Below are positions 8,218-17,763 of a stretch of 64,000 nt of DNA, piece after piece. The notes under the pieces are model-generated. The model ran no database searches. It worked only from the letters and a program-made list of their open reading frames with translations, and was not told where the DNA came from. This stretch comes from Sulfurimonas sp. HSL-1716 (lineage in GTDB: Bacteria; Campylobacterota; Campylobacteria; Campylobacterales; Sulfurimonadaceae): NCBI RefSeq assembly GCF_039645975.1, contig NZ_CP147918.1, forward strand, positions 62,001 to 126,000, written 5' to 3'. Each line of letters begins with the position of its first letter. Within the stretch, counting starts at the first letter, position 1. Position numbers and translations under genes: made by a program.

Positions 8218-9450
8218 ATGGCAGATTTCGGATTTGGTACGTACAGGATAAGCGAACACAACCCTCAGCATATTCAAGCACTGCGCGAAGCTATTGCAGG
8301 CGGTATTAAAGTAATAGATACCTCTACTAATTATATGGACGGCGAAGCCGAACGGGCGATCGCAAAGGCTATGAAACTTCTTAGCGATGAGGAGATAAAT
8401 GGTGTCGAGATCGTCTCTAAAGCAGGCTATATACAAGGATCGACGCTGATGCGTCACAATGAAAATCGATTCGAAGAGGTTGTTGAGTACAGCCAAAACT
8501 GCTATCACTCTATCTCCCAATCATTTATAAAAGATCAGATATCACAGTCGCTCGAGAGACTAGAGATTGAAAGTATAGACTGTCTGCTGCTCCATAATCC
8601 CGAATATTATATCTTAGACGGTATAAACCGCGGTGTAGAGAAAGAGGAGAGACTAGAGGGGATGTATCGGCGGCTTTTCGATGCTTTTTTGGCATTGGAA
8701 GAGGAGATACGAACGGGCAGGATCAAAAGTTACGGCATCAGTTCGAACAGCTTTTCCAAACATCACGATGACGAAGAGTTCCTGCCGTATGAAGATCTTT
8801 TGACGCTTGCGGCCGATGCGGCACGGGAGCTGAGAAATAAAAAGCACGGGTTTACGACCATAGAACTGCCGATAAACATGCTTGAAACCGAAGGGCTGAG
8901 ATGTGCAGCCTGGGCGAAAGAAAATGGGCTCAGAGTTCTTGCAAACCGTCCTCTGAACGCTCAAAAAGAAAAACGAATGTTCAGACTGGCGGATTATGAG
9001 GAACCAAGAGAGTATTATTATCATCTAAACGAATTGCTTGAAATGACTGACAATGAGCCTTTAAGAGCGATATCCAACCTGATCTCCCAGTTGGATCAAA
9101 GCAAACATAAATACGGATGGATCGGTGAATATGATCTGTTTTTGTATTCGCAGATAGTTCCTCATATTAAAAGATCTCTGCAGTCGGTTGATGAAGAAAA
9201 CAGAGCTGTTTTGATCGAGCTTATAGATCTTTTTTTGCAAGAATATGGCAAAATGGTGGCCTATGAATGCGCAAAAAACACAAGAATCGCGTTAAAAGAG
9301 GAGTTTAAGTCATGCAGGACTTCTTTGCAGCACTGCGCATTTAGATTTTTGCTCGATAACGAAAATATCGATTATGTTTTGGTCGGAGCCAGAAAGCCGA
9401 TATATGTCGCAGATATATTGTCAATTCGGGACGAACTCCTTAAAAATTGA
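8218..9450 (+). CDS. Aldo/keto reductase family oxidoreductase with C-terminal extension
   Basis: A 410-residue protein whose first ~250 residues form an aldo/keto reductase TIM barrel using NAD(P)H. The catalytic tetrad is recognisable: D and Y in VIDTSTNYMDGE, K in IVSKAGYI, and H in CLLLHNPE. Typical enzymes have 280-330 residues; the extra ~100 residues (from about position 280, with ISNLISQLDQSKHKYGWIGE) are helical and not assigned. It ends with the family's final cofactor-site strand (YVLVGARKPIYVADIL), so the extra part is an insertion before the last barrel element. The substrate is unknown. It stands alone between the alpha operon and the NifU-like gene. Confidence 0.82.
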   Translation: MADFGFGTYRISEHNPQHIQALREAIAGGIKVIDTSTNYMDGEAERAIAKAMKLLSDEEINGVEIVSKAGYIQGSTLMRHNENRFEEVVEYSQNCYHSISQSFIKDQISQSLERLEIESIDCLLLHNPEYYILDGINRGVEKEERLEGMYRRLFDAFLALEEEIRTGRIKSYGISSNSFSKHHDDEEFLPYEDLLTLAADAARELRNKKHGFTTIELPINMLETEGLRCAAWAKENGLRVLANRPLNAQKEKRMFRLADYEEPREYYYHLNELLEMTDNEPLRAISNLISQLDQSKHKYGWIGEYDLFLYSQIVPHIKRSLQSVDEENRAVLIELIDLFLQEYGKMVAYECAKNTRIALKEEFKSCRTSLQHCAFRFLLDNENIDYVLVGARKPIYVADILSIRDELLKN

Positions 9451-9531
9451 CAGAAAAAATATCTTTTATCACTTGTTAAGCAATATTTTCATATTTTATG
9501 AAATAAATATATAATATATATAAGGTGTAAG

Positions 9532-9807
9532 ATGATACCGTTTACAGATGAAGAGTTAATAGAACCGGTTAAGAACGTAATAGAAAAAGTTCGTCCGTCG
9601 CTTGCGCTTGACGGAGGAGATATAGTTTTTATTACAGTTAAAAATTCTACCGTGTATGTACAGCTTCGCGGTGCATGCGTGGGATGCGGAAGCAGCGGAA
9701 ATACACTGAAATACGGTGTAGAAAGACAGCTTAAAATGGATATACATCCAGAATTGACAGTTATTAATGTACCCATAGGTATGGAAAACGATATAGATAA
9801 ATTATAA
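9532..9807 (+). CDS. NifU C-terminal domain-like Fe-S scaffold/carrier protein
   Basis: A 91-residue stand-alone Nfu domain that carries iron-sulfur clusters to target enzymes in the cytosol. The conserved LALDGGDIVFI strand and the cluster-binding C49-x2-C52 in LRGACVGCGSSGNTLK are present. The ribosome site AAGG lies 7 nt before the ATG. It is the first gene of a unit with a TPR-like protein and murE. Candidates for its clients in this window include Nap ferredoxins and NirJ, but that is inference. Confidence 0.92.
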   Translation: MIPFTDEELIEPVKNVIEKVRPSLALDGGDIVFITVKNSTVYVQLRGACVGCGSSGNTLKYGVERQLKMDIHPELTVINVPIGMENDIDKL

Positions 9808-9821
9808 ATTAGGAAAAATGC

Positions 9822-10415
9822 ATGAGTAAAATCAGTAAATATAAAACTCTATCTCTTGCAAATGACAGTTTTTTAAAATCGGATTATGACAAGGCATTAA
9901 GATATTTTGCCGAAGTACTGCATGATTATCCGGATTCCAAAGAGGCGTACAACGGTGCGATACTCGCCGAGATGGCAATGAGCGGAGAGGACGGCGCCGA
10001 AGCTCTTTTTGATTATTATACGATATTAAAAGATGAAGATAAAGAGCAGGCAGATCAGGTCATATCCGAGATCCTTGAAACCATCGACGGAACGCTCGAT
10101 CAGCTAAAAACAGTTTTTGCACAGCCTTTAAAAGATAGATTGGAACAGGAAAACGGGATACTTTATAAAGATTTTCTCTCTTTAGTAAAAGATGAGGGTG
10201 ATTTTAAAAGAGTTTTTGAGAACATAATGTTCTCGACAAAAGTGATAATCTCAGAAAAAGAGGATTTTGTCGACTTTTTAGGCAAACTGATGAATAACGG
10301 ATTTAAAGAGATGGCGCTTTCATACCTAGAAAGCGCACTTTCGGTATACCCTAACGATAACCAGCTAAGAGAGTTGCTAAAACGCTTGGCACAAGCGAGA
10401 AATATTGAAAATTGA
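9822..10415 (+). CDS. TPR-like repeat protein
   Basis: A 197-residue, all-helical protein. An N-terminal TPR-like unit (SLANDSFLKSDYDKALRYFA, then AYNGAILAEMAM) and a C-terminal one (MALSYLESALSVYPNDNQLR) flank an acidic middle. No signal peptide or membrane segment is seen. Proteins of this type scaffold other proteins; the partner is not evident. It overlaps the murE start by 11 nt, so the two are translationally coupled. Confidence 0.7.
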   Translation: MSKISKYKTLSLANDSFLKSDYDKALRYFAEVLHDYPDSKEAYNGAILAEMAMSGEDGAEALFDYYTILKDEDKEQADQVISEILETIDGTLDQLKTVFAQPLKDRLEQENGILYKDFLSLVKDEGDFKRVFENIMFSTKVIISEKEDFVDFLGKLMNNGFKEMALSYLESALSVYPNDNQLRELLKRLAQARNIEN

Positions 10416-11700
10416 ACTTCCAAACCAGCCATATAGATATGTAACGGAAAACTCCGAAGAATGTGATGAAGAGACGGCTTTTGTTAAAACCTTTCAGAAT
10501 GAAAAATATCTGTCATCTGCCATAGACAAGGGTGCCTGTTCGATCATCGAAGTAAAAGATATCGCTCATCTTTTCGGGCTTGACCGTATCAAGATTATAG
10601 GGATCACGGGTACCAACGGGAAAACGACGACGGCCAGCGCCATTTACTCCATGCTGCTTGATTTAGGCTATAAAGCGGCGATGCAGGGAACAAGAGGATT
10701 CTTTTTAAACGATGGGGTCGGTGAAGGCAAGTCTCTTACTACACCGAGCGTTTTAAACACCTATCGCCATATCTATCAGGCCGTGCGTGAAGGATGTGAA
10801 TATTTTGTCATGGAAGTCAGCTCGCATGCGATCGTGCAAAAACGTATCGAAGGGATAGATTTTGAGCTAAAGATTCTGACGAACATAACTCAGGACCATC
10901 TTGATTTTCATAAATCATTAGCCGAATATACTTTGGTAAAAAACAGTTTTTTTCAAGACGAAAGTAAAAAGCTCATCAACAAAGATGAGCCCAAAGCGTC
11001 GTTTAATATCAAGAATACCTTTACCTACGGTATAGAAAATCCCGCTACATACAAACTGATGGCATACTCGTTGAACGAAGGCTCAAGCGGTATTATCCAA
11101 AACTTTCATAAAGTCGTTCCTTTTCAAGCGTCGCTTCACGGTTTTTTCAATCTTTACAATCTTTTAGCGGCGATTGCTGCAGTGGATATTGTGACGGATA
11201 AGAGTTTAGAAGAGATAGCCGACGTCGTGGATAATTTTGCGGGTGTAAGCGGCAGAATGGAACAGGTCTGTCAGACGCCTAACGTGATAGTGGATTTTGC
11301 GCACACGCCTGATGGAATGGCACAGGTTCTCAATGCATTGAAAGAAAAAGAGCTCCTTGTGGTTTTCGGCGCAGGCGGAGACAGAGACAGATCAAAGCGT
11401 CCATTGATGGGGAAAGTCGCTTCCGGCCTTGCAAAAAAGATATATATAACAAGCGATAACCCGCGCCATGAAGATCCCGATGAGATCATACAAGAGATAC
11501 TCGAGGGCATAGAGGACAAAAGCAATGTCGTAGTCGAGCCAAACAGAAAACGCGCCATAGAGATGGCGCTGGACGAACAGGAGAACGATGAGGTCGTCGT
11601 TATCCTTGGAAAAGGCGACGAAGCATATCAGATCATCTATGACGAATATCTGCCTTTTGACGATCGAGAAGTTGTAAGAGAACTGCTTCATATCAAGTAA
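10405..11700 (+). CDS. murE: UDP-N-acetylmuramoyl-L-alanyl-D-glutamate--2,6-diaminopimelate ligase
   Basis: A 431-residue Mur ligase that adds meso-diaminopimelate to the peptidoglycan precursor in the cytosol. The ATP-binding loop GITGTNGKTTTASA is near residues 67-80, and SDNPRHEDP near 350 contains the DNPR motif that selects meso-diaminopimelate over lysine. The start is a TTG inside the end of the preceding TPR gene. The protein is about 50 residues shorter than the Escherichia coli enzyme, mainly in the N-terminal UDP-binding domain, which is usual for short MurE forms in this phylum. Confidence 0.93.
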   Translation: MKIELPNQPYRYVTENSEECDEETAFVKTFQNEKYLSSAIDKGACSIIEVKDIAHLFGLDRIKIIGITGTNGKTTTASAIYSMLLDLGYKAAMQGTRGFFLNDGVGEGKSLTTPSVLNTYRHIYQAVREGCEYFVMEVSSHAIVQKRIEGIDFELKILTNITQDHLDFHKSLAEYTLVKNSFFQDESKKLINKDEPKASFNIKNTFTYGIENPATYKLMAYSLNEGSSGIIQNFHKVVPFQASLHGFFNLYNLLAAIAAVDIVTDKSLEEIADVVDNFAGVSGRMEQVCQTPNVIVDFAHTPDGMAQVLNALKEKELLVVFGAGGDRDRSKRPLMGKVASGLAKKIYITSDNPRHEDPDEIIQEILEGIEDKSNVVVEPNRKRAIEMALDEQENDEVVVILGKGDEAYQIIYDEYLPFDDREVVRELLHIK

Positions 11701-11780
11701 ATTTTTCTCATTTAGATTGAAAAGTTGCTTATATCTGTGTTTTAAGTGGCATATACTAAAGATTATCATAGTAATTTTGC

Positions 11781-11786
11781 TATAAT
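11781..11786 (+). promoter_or_regulatory. -10 element for the [2Fe-2S] protein-panD operon
   Basis: A perfect TATAAT lies 31 nt before the ATG at 11817, preceded by TTTTGC and an A/T-rich stretch. No clear -35 is visible. It probably drives the run of six co-directional genes that ends with tkt. Confidence 0.55.
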
Positions 11787-11816
11787 TCGCGAAATTTTAG
11801 ATGGAGAACTATTATC

Positions 11817-12191
11817 ATGGGAATTCCTCAACCGGCTTTTTATATTTTCAAGTGCGAGCAGTCATCGCCTCCGGGTATGCCAAAACCGTCGTGTGTTAAT
11901 CCCGATACACAAGACTTATTTCAATTTTTAGCGCAAACTTTGATGCAAAAAGGTATAATGGGAACAGTTCAACCCATTCGTACTTCATGTCTGAATCGCT
12001 GTAATGTCGGACCGGTGATGCTGGTGGAACCGGGACATACGATGTATGTCGGCCTGGATAAAGCGAAGATTGAGCGTATAATCGATGAACATATCATCGG
12101 CGGAAAAATAGTCGAGGAGTATGTGATCTCCGATGAACTCTGGGATGCCCCGATATCTCCGTCTGATATGCAAGCTCAGATGGGACGCTAA
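11817..12191 (+). CDS. Thioredoxin-like [2Fe-2S] ferredoxin domain protein
   Basis: A 124-residue protein with the cysteine pattern of thioredoxin-like [2Fe-2S] ferredoxins: C13, C26, C58 and C62 ([17 protein letters not shown]). The CxxxC pair followed by GPVMLVEP is characteristic, as in NuoE-like and Shethna-type domains. It likely transfers electrons in the cytosol; the partner is unknown. First gene of the run leading to panD and tkt, 17 nt before panD. Confidence 0.85.
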   Translation: MGIPQPAFYIFKCEQSSPPGMPKPSCVNPDTQDLFQFLAQTLMQKGIMGTVQPIRTSCLNRCNVGPVMLVEPGHTMYVGLDKAKIERIIDEHIIGGKIVEEYVISDELWDAPISPSDMQAQMGR

Positions 12192-12208
12192 ATTTTAAGG
12201 TTAAGAAT

Positions 12209-12574
12209 ATGACGATAGAGATGTTATATAGCAAGATACACCGTGCGACAGTGACGGATGCCAATTTGAACTATGTCGGTTCGATCACGATCGACGAAGA
12301 GCTTTTGGAAGCTTCGAAGATGCGTGTAGGGCAAAAGGTCGAGATATTAAATATCAACAACGGTGAAAGATTTTCAACATACATCATTTTAGGAGAACGC
12401 GGCAAACGCGATATCTGTTTAAACGGTGCTGCTGCGCGTAAAGTTCACAAAGGCGATAAAGTGATCATCGTAGCGTATGCGACGTATGATGAAAAAGAGC
12501 TTGAGGGTTACAAACCCAGAGTCGTTATCGTAGATGAAGACAACAATATAGATTCTATAGCAGAGAGCATCTAA
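12209..12574 (+). CDS. panD: Aspartate 1-decarboxylase
   Basis: A 121-residue pyruvoyl enzyme that converts L-aspartate to beta-alanine for pantothenate and coenzyme A. The self-cleavage site is the Gly-Ser pair in YVGSITIDE (G24-S25), which makes the pyruvoyl group. K9, within [12 protein letters not shown], and the NGAAARK segment are also typical. Its stop codon directly abuts the ATG of ybaB. Confidence 0.96.
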   Translation: MTIEMLYSKIHRATVTDANLNYVGSITIDEELLEASKMRVGQKVEILNINNGERFSTYIILGERGKRDICLNGAAARKVHKGDKVIIVAYATYDEKELEGYKPRVVIVDEDNNIDSIAESI

Positions 12575-12883
12575 ATGTTTGAAAATATGGGAGATATGGC
12601 AAAAATGTTATCCTCCATGCAAGAACAAGCCAAGCAGTTTGAAGCCGAGCTGGATTCTAAAACCTTTACCGTCAAAACCGGCGGAGGAATGGTCGAAATA
12701 GTCGCAAACGGCAAAGGAGAGGTTATCGACCTCTTGATAGACGATTCTCTTTTGGAAGACAAAGAAGCTTTGCAGATACTTCTTATAGGTGCTTACAACG
12801 ATCTTTTAAAGATGGTTGAGCAAAATAAACAAAACAGTGCGATGGGAATGCTCGGCGGCATAAACCCATTTGGCTCAAAATGA
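12575..12883 (+). CDS. YbaB/EbfC family nucleoid-associated protein
   Basis: A 102-residue DNA-binding dimeric protein of the YbaB/EbfC family. It has the N-terminal MGDMAKMLSSMQEQAKQFEA helix, the beta region KTGGGMVEIVANGKGEVIDL, and a C-terminal helical part. Members bind DNA as tweezer-like dimers and are often found next to dnaX-recR; here the gene lies between panD and a PDZ protein, as in other epsilonproteobacteria. It starts immediately after panD and overlaps the next gene by 4 nt (ATGA). Confidence 0.9.
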   Translation: MFENMGDMAKMLSSMQEQAKQFEAELDSKTFTVKTGGGMVEIVANGKGEVIDLLIDDSLLEDKEALQILLIGAYNDLLKMVEQNKQNSAMGMLGGINPFGSK

Positions 12884-13839
12884 GATATTTTTTTCTTTTT
12901 CTCTTTACACTGACACCGCTTTTGGCCTCATGCAAAGGCGGATATTTCTCCTGCGAACAAAAAATAAAAGATTCGCACTCCATTGTAAATAATTCGCTTT
13001 ATATACCCGTCAGCAAAACTCAAAGACTGGTCTTTTCAGAGTCACTGCCTGTCGGCAATATCATAAAAGCGGACAAATTTCTGGGGCTGTATCTTATCAG
13101 CGGGCTGGAAGGATTTCGTTATCCGTTTAAGATTAGCACGCATCTTCCTTCCGGCTTGGCCGTGGTCGATGACAAGATGGCACTAGAAGGAAAGATCACC
13201 GCTGCGCAGCTGGGCCTTGACAGCTTGGCGAAATTCAGTGAAGTTCCTTTTGTTCCTAGTTTTCTCAGCAGCAGCTGCTGCAATCTGGAAGGACTTGTAA
13301 CGTCCAGAGGTATCATACAAAAAAGCTACCTCTCTCACTTCTTAAACACAAAAAGCAGTGATTACGGAGATATCGGTATAAGAATCGATGAAAAAAGATG
13401 TATTACGAAGATCGATCCCTTTTTGAAAGGCAACCCGTTTCATGTCGCAGACATCGTCGTAGAGTTTGACGGAAAAAAGATCGCAAGTGCAGAGCGCTTT
13501 ATGCAGAACATACTGTTTGCAAAGATCGGATCGCTTCACAAAATAAAGATTTTAAGAGATAAAAAGAGCCTCAATTTCGATGTGAAGATATATAAAAGAT
13601 TCGGCGGCGGCTTGATAAGCGATACTTTTTTAGAACAAAAAGGGTTTTACTTCAATGATGATCTGACTCTTAAAAGTGTTGTAGGATACGGATTGAAAAA
13701 AGGTGATGAACTGCTTAGTATAAACGGCAATAAAATAGGTTCGTTAGATGATATTCCTGCTGCTATCGGAACGAAAACGGAAGATATGGTTTTTCTCTTT
13801 CAAAGAGACGGATTTCAGTTTTTTGTGCATATAAATTAG
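12880..13839 (+). CDS. Secreted PDZ-domain protein, function unknown
   Basis: A 319-residue protein with a signal peptide (MRYFFLFLFTLTPLLASC), so probably periplasmic or membrane-tethered. The middle (about residues 160-225) and the end (240-315) read as PDZ domains: INGNKIGSLDDIPAAI and VVEFDGKKIASAERF are typical of carboxylate-loop PDZ folds. Four cysteines near residues 19, 25 and 122-123 could form disulfides. There is no protease triad, so it is more likely an adaptor than an enzyme. It overlaps ybaB by 4 nt. Confidence 0.75.
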   Translation: MRYFFLFLFTLTPLLASCKGGYFSCEQKIKDSHSIVNNSLYIPVSKTQRLVFSESLPVGNIIKADKFLGLYLISGLEGFRYPFKISTHLPSGLAVVDDKMALEGKITAAQLGLDSLAKFSEVPFVPSFLSSSCCNLEGLVTSRGIIQKSYLSHFLNTKSSDYGDIGIRIDEKRCITKIDPFLKGNPFHVADIVVEFDGKKIASAERFMQNILFAKIGSLHKIKILRDKKSLNFDVKIYKRFGGGLISDTFLEQKGFYFNDDLTLKSVVGYGLKKGDELLSINGNKIGSLDDIPAAIGTKTEDMVFLFQRDGFQFFVHIN

Positions 13840-13851
13840 TTAAAATTCCTT

Positions 13852-14700
13852 ATGCATAATTTTGAAACTTTTTTACAGCGTCATTTACCAAAAGCACCGA
13901 GTTTTCATCCGTATTACGAGGATGCATTGCACAGTATGCTGCAAGCAGGCGGTAAGCGTTTCCGTCCGGCACTCCTTTTGGGCGTCGTAAACGCATTTAA
14001 TCCGCTTTTGACGGAAGGAGCAATGCATGCCGCGCTTGCAATAGAGATGCTTCATACCTATTCGCTGATTCATGACGATCTGCCCGCAATGGACGATGCC
14101 TCGCTTCGCCGCGGGCATCCGACTTTGCATGTAAGCTATGACGAGGTTACTGCGATACTTGCCGGCGACGCCTTGAATACTTACGCATTTGAGATACTCA
14201 GCAACGCTCCTTTCAGCGACAATACGAGAGTGAGACTTATCCGCGAGCTTTCCGTAAACGGCGGGGTTACGGGTATGGTACTGGGGCAGGCGATAGACTG
14301 TTATTTTGAAAATCAGCCACTTTCCGTGGACAAGATAAAACTCTTGCATATAAACAAAACGGCGAAGCTGATCGCCGCTTCTTTGAAGATGGGTGCGATA
14401 ATAGCAGGTGAAGAAAAACTTGAAGAGGAAATATATGATTTTGGGATCAAACTCGGGCTTTTGTTTCAGATCCAAGACGATATCCTGGATGTGACGCAAA
14501 CCGACGATGAAGCTGGAAAAACAACGAACAATGATGACGGCAAGAACAGTTTCGTGACGGTGCTTGGACTTGACGAGGCGATGAAAGAAGCTGACGATTT
14601 GGCTGATGAACTAACACAGATGATGCAGAGTTTCGATGAAAGACTTTATAAAGAACTTTCACCGCTTTTAACAAACTACATAAACAGACATAAAGGATAG
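13852..14700 (+). CDS. ispA: Polyprenyl (farnesyl/geranyl) diphosphate synthase
   Basis: A 282-residue trans-isoprenyl diphosphate synthase that condenses IPP with allylic diphosphates in the cytosol, feeding quinone and undecaprenyl synthesis. Both aspartate-rich motifs are present: DDLPAMDD near residues 80-87 and DDILD near 212-216, and the GGKRFRPALL segment binds IPP. The chain length made cannot be stated confidently; the two residues between the aspartates of the first motif fit the farnesyl type of most bacteria. Confidence 0.92.
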   Translation: MHNFETFLQRHLPKAPSFHPYYEDALHSMLQAGGKRFRPALLLGVVNAFNPLLTEGAMHAALAIEMLHTYSLIHDDLPAMDDASLRRGHPTLHVSYDEVTAILAGDALNTYAFEILSNAPFSDNTRVRLIRELSVNGGVTGMVLGQAIDCYFENQPLSVDKIKLLHINKTAKLIAASLKMGAIIAGEEKLEEEIYDFGIKLGLLFQIQDDILDVTQTDDEAGKTTNNDDGKNSFVTVLGLDEAMKEADDLADELTQMMQSFDERLYKELSPLLTNYINRHKG

Positions 14701-14705
14701 ACAAC

Positions 14706-16622
14706 ATGGCAAACGAGATGCGCCAAAAGATGGCAGACAGTATAAGATTTTTAGCAGCAGATATGGTTCAGGCCGCAAATTCAGGACACCCGGGTGCACC
14801 GATGGGTCTGGCAGATGTTGCGGTGGTCTTGAGTGAACATCTTCGCCATAATCCGAAAAATCCTTCATGGCTCAACCGCGACAGGTTAGTGTTTTCAGGA
14901 GGACATGCAACGGGGCTTATCTACTCTCTTTACTACCTTTGGGGGTACGGCTTAGAGGTAGAAGACCTTGAGAACTTTCGCCAGCTGGATTCTAAAACAC
15001 CTGGGCATCCGGAATACGGGCATACGAAGGGCATAGAGATAACGACGGGTCCGCTGGGACAGGGTGTAGCCAATGCCGTAGGCTTTTCTATGGCAAGCAA
15101 GTTCGTCGGAGCTCAGGTAAACAGCGAGACCGCCAAACTGATAGATCATAACGTATACTGTCTATGCGGCGACGGTGATCTGGAAGAGGGGATCAGTTAT
15201 GAGGCATGTTCGATCGCGGGACACAACAAGCTGGACAATCTGATCCTTATCTACGATTCAAACTGCATCACGATAGAGGGTTCTACATCTCTTAGTATCA
15301 GTGAAGATATACGACAAAGATTCCAATCGCAGGAGTGGGACGTCTTTGAATGTGACGGGCATGACTACGAGGAGATAAACAGTGCCATAGAGAGTGCAAA
15401 AGCAAGCGCAAAACCTGCCCTTATCATAGCACATACTACGATCGCAAAAGGCGCGTGCGAGCTGGAGGGTTCACACCATTCTCACGGTGCTCCGCTCGGT
15501 GATGCCGTTATAAAAGAAGCAAAAGAAAAAGCAGGTTTTGATCCGCAGATGAAATTCTTTGTTCCAGAAGACGTGATGGCAAGATTCAGATGTGCGATAG
15601 AAAAGGGCGACTTGCTGGAGCGCGAATGGATCCACAGCCAAAAGACGATGCCTTTGATGGAACAAAACTCCGCGCTTGACGCATTGCAAAACCCTGATTT
15701 CTCAAAAATCCAATGGCCTGTTTTTGACAAGGCGGATGCTACCCGTAACACGAACGGCAAGATCATGAACGCTATCGCCCGCGCGCTTCCAAGCTTTTTG
15801 GGAGGTTCGGCTGACCTTGGCCCGTCAAACAAAACGACGCTAAACGATATGGGCGTATTTCCAAAAGGAAGAAATATTTACTTCGGTATCCGTGAACACG
15901 CTATGGCGTCTATCGTGAACGCTATGGCCCTATACGGACCGCTAATGCCTTTTTCATCGACGTTCTTTGTGTTTTCCGACTATATGAAGCCATCTACCCG
16001 TATAGCTGCTTTAAGCGGTATCCAGCAGTTCTTTATCTGGACGCATGACAGCATCGGTGTGGGTGAAGACGGCCCGACACACCAGCCGATAGAGCATCTG
16101 AGCCAATTTAGAGCGCTGCCGAACTTTTATGTATGGCGTCCGGCTGACGGCGCAGAAAACATTGCAGCTTGGAAAGTGGCGCTCTCTATGAAAAACTCTC
16201 CGTCCGCGTTCGTCTGTTCTCGTCAGAATCTCCCCGTCCTGCCTGAGTGCGTAAAAGGCGATATGGCAAAAGGCGGATATCTTTTAGCTTCTGACAACGA
16301 TGCGAAGATAACACTGATGGCATCGGGATCCGAGGTAGAAGTGGCGCTGAAAACAAAAGAACTTTTAAATGCACAGGGTAAAAAAGTAAATGTTGTCAGC
16401 GTACCGTGTTTTGATCTTTTTATAGAGCAGGATAGAGAGTATATAGAGGGTATCATAATACCAGATACGAAAAAAATAGCCATCGAAGCTGCCCGCGGAA
16501 TGGAATGGTACAGGTTTGCCGATGAAGTTATCTGCATGAACAGTTTCGGTGCATCTGCACCTGCGGGGGATCTGTTTGAAAAATTCGGTTTTACGGCTCA
16601 AAAGATAGTCGAAAAAATATAA
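14706..16622 (+). CDS. tkt: Transketolase
   Basis: A 638-residue thiamine-diphosphate enzyme of the pentose phosphate pathway and, in autotrophs, of pentose interconversion. The cofactor motif is GDGDLEEGISYEA, with N-terminal NSGHPGAPMGLADVAVVL and the phosphate-binding HDSIGVGEDGPTHQP around the catalytic region. Full domain order (PP, Pyr, C-terminal) is intact. It begins 5 nt after ispA, so it closes the operon that starts with the [2Fe-2S] protein. Confidence 0.96.
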   Translation: MANEMRQKMADSIRFLAADMVQAANSGHPGAPMGLADVAVVLSEHLRHNPKNPSWLNRDRLVFSGGHATGLIYSLYYLWGYGLEVEDLENFRQLDSKTPGHPEYGHTKGIEITTGPLGQGVANAVGFSMASKFVGAQVNSETAKLIDHNVYCLCGDGDLEEGISYEACSIAGHNKLDNLILIYDSNCITIEGSTSLSISEDIRQRFQSQEWDVFECDGHDYEEINSAIESAKASAKPALIIAHTTIAKGACELEGSHHSHGAPLGDAVIKEAKEKAGFDPQMKFFVPEDVMARFRCAIEKGDLLEREWIHSQKTMPLMEQNSALDALQNPDFSKIQWPVFDKADATRNTNGKIMNAIARALPSFLGGSADLGPSNKTTLNDMGVFPKGRNIYFGIREHAMASIVNAMALYGPLMPFSSTFFVFSDYMKPSTRIAALSGIQQFFIWTHDSIGVGEDGPTHQPIEHLSQFRALPNFYVWRPADGAENIAAWKVALSMKNSPSAFVCSRQNLPVLPECVKGDMAKGGYLLASDNDAKITLMASGSEVEVALKTKELLNAQGKKVNVVSVPCFDLFIEQDREYIEGIIIPDTKKIAIEAARGMEWYRFADEVICMNSFGASAPAGDLFEKFGFTAQKIVEKI

Positions 16623-16689
16623 GTTTTACCATAAAAATTTTTTATTTGTGATAAAATATTTTAAATTATAATGATCGGAGGAATTGTTT

Positions 16690-17763
16690 ATGTTTGGCTC
16701 AGGTGCTAAGATTGCAGAGATAGAGAGAAAGTATGAAGCCGAATTGGCAGCTCTTCAGACGGAAAATGAAGAATTAAAAAGCAAAATAGCACATTTGCAA
16801 AGTGAAAGTTCTAAACCAAAAGACGAAGGTAAGACACCGGAGCTGGTAGATGAGATTATTGACAGCTACAGTGCAGGTACGCTGTTCTTGCAAAAAATAA
16901 TCGAAGACAATCTTCAAAAACTTCTTTCGATCAATGAATTGAACGACAAGACGGTCAATAGAATGGAAAATGTAGAGGAGGAGACAAATACTATCGCGAA
17001 TTCGATCGATAGTATCCAGCAATACTCCAACCAGCTCGGAGATGATTCCAACTCTTTAAATTCGAGCGTTATGTCGATCGCCGATATTATCAACCTTATC
17101 AAAGATATATCCGATCAGACCAACCTGCTTGCTTTGAATGCCGCCATCGAAGCCGCGCGCGCGGGTGAACACGGACGCGGTTTTGCCGTTGTTGCCGATG
17201 AGGTAAGAAAGCTTGCCGAACGTACTCAAAAAGCGACGCAAGAGGTCGAGATAAATATAAACGGACTTAAACAAAACTCAAACTCTATGATGGAGATAAG
17301 CAATACGTTCATGGAAGAGACAGGTAAAGTCATGGATATTCTTGACGGGTTCAGAGAGAATGTTTCTGCTGTCAGACGCAACTCGAGAAGCATCCAAAAA
17401 AGTACAGAAGCTCTTACGAACGAGCTGCATGTAAGTAACGGAAAGATCGATCATATAGCACTTAAACTAAAAGGCTATAAAGCCATGATAGATCAAACTT
17501 CTATCGATGTGGTTGATGAGCACAGCTGTAGATTCGGCAAATGGTTCGCTACTATAACAGATACGCTTTTAAAAGATCATGGAAAAGAAGTAAACGTCAT
17601 ATCAAGACACCATTCGAACGTTCATCAGGGTATCAAACAAGAGGTTGAGCTTTGGACATCAGGAAAAGAGAACGAAGGACTCGCACGAATGAAAGATGTG
17701 GAAAAATCAAGCGATGAAGCGTTTGAAGTTCTTTTAGCAGCCGTCAGGGATGCTTCAAAGTAG
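16690..17763 (+). CDS. Soluble methyl-accepting chemotaxis protein with CZB domain
   Basis: A 357-residue cytosolic chemoreceptor. An N-terminal coiled coil ([20 protein letters not shown]) replaces membrane segments. The signalling hairpin is intact ([20 protein letters not shown] then [18 protein letters not shown]). The C-terminus is a CZB zinc-binding domain with HSCRFGKWF and HHSNVHQ supplying Cys/His ligands; in Helicobacter pylori TlpD and relatives such domains sense zinc, hypochlorous acid or redox state. The ATG at 16690 has GGAGG 8 nt upstream; a TTG 6 nt earlier is rejected. Its last 9 nt overlap the 3' end of the convergent maf gene. Confidence 0.92.
   Translation: MFGSGAKIAEIERKYEAELAALQTENEELKSKIAHLQSESSKPKDEGKTPELVDEIIDSYSAGTLFLQKIIEDNLQKLLSINELNDKTVNRMENVEEETNTIANSIDSIQQYSNQLGDDSNSLNSSVMSIADIINLIKDISDQTNLLALNAAIEAARAGEHGRGFAVVADEVRKLAERTQKATQEVEININGLKQNSNSMMEISNTFMEETGKVMDILDGFRENVSAVRRNSRSIQKSTEALTNELHVSNGKIDHIALKLKGYKAMIDQTSIDVVDEHSCRFGKWFATITDTLLKDHGKEVNVISRHHSNVHQGIKQEVELWTSGKENEGLARMKDVEKSSDEAFEVLLAAVRDASK

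Noticed and set aside
13885-14499. Reverse-strand frame of 204 codons opposite ispA
   Set aside because: It lies wholly inside a strongly conserved gene, has a composition biased by the opposite strand's codons and no ribosome site or family resemblance.
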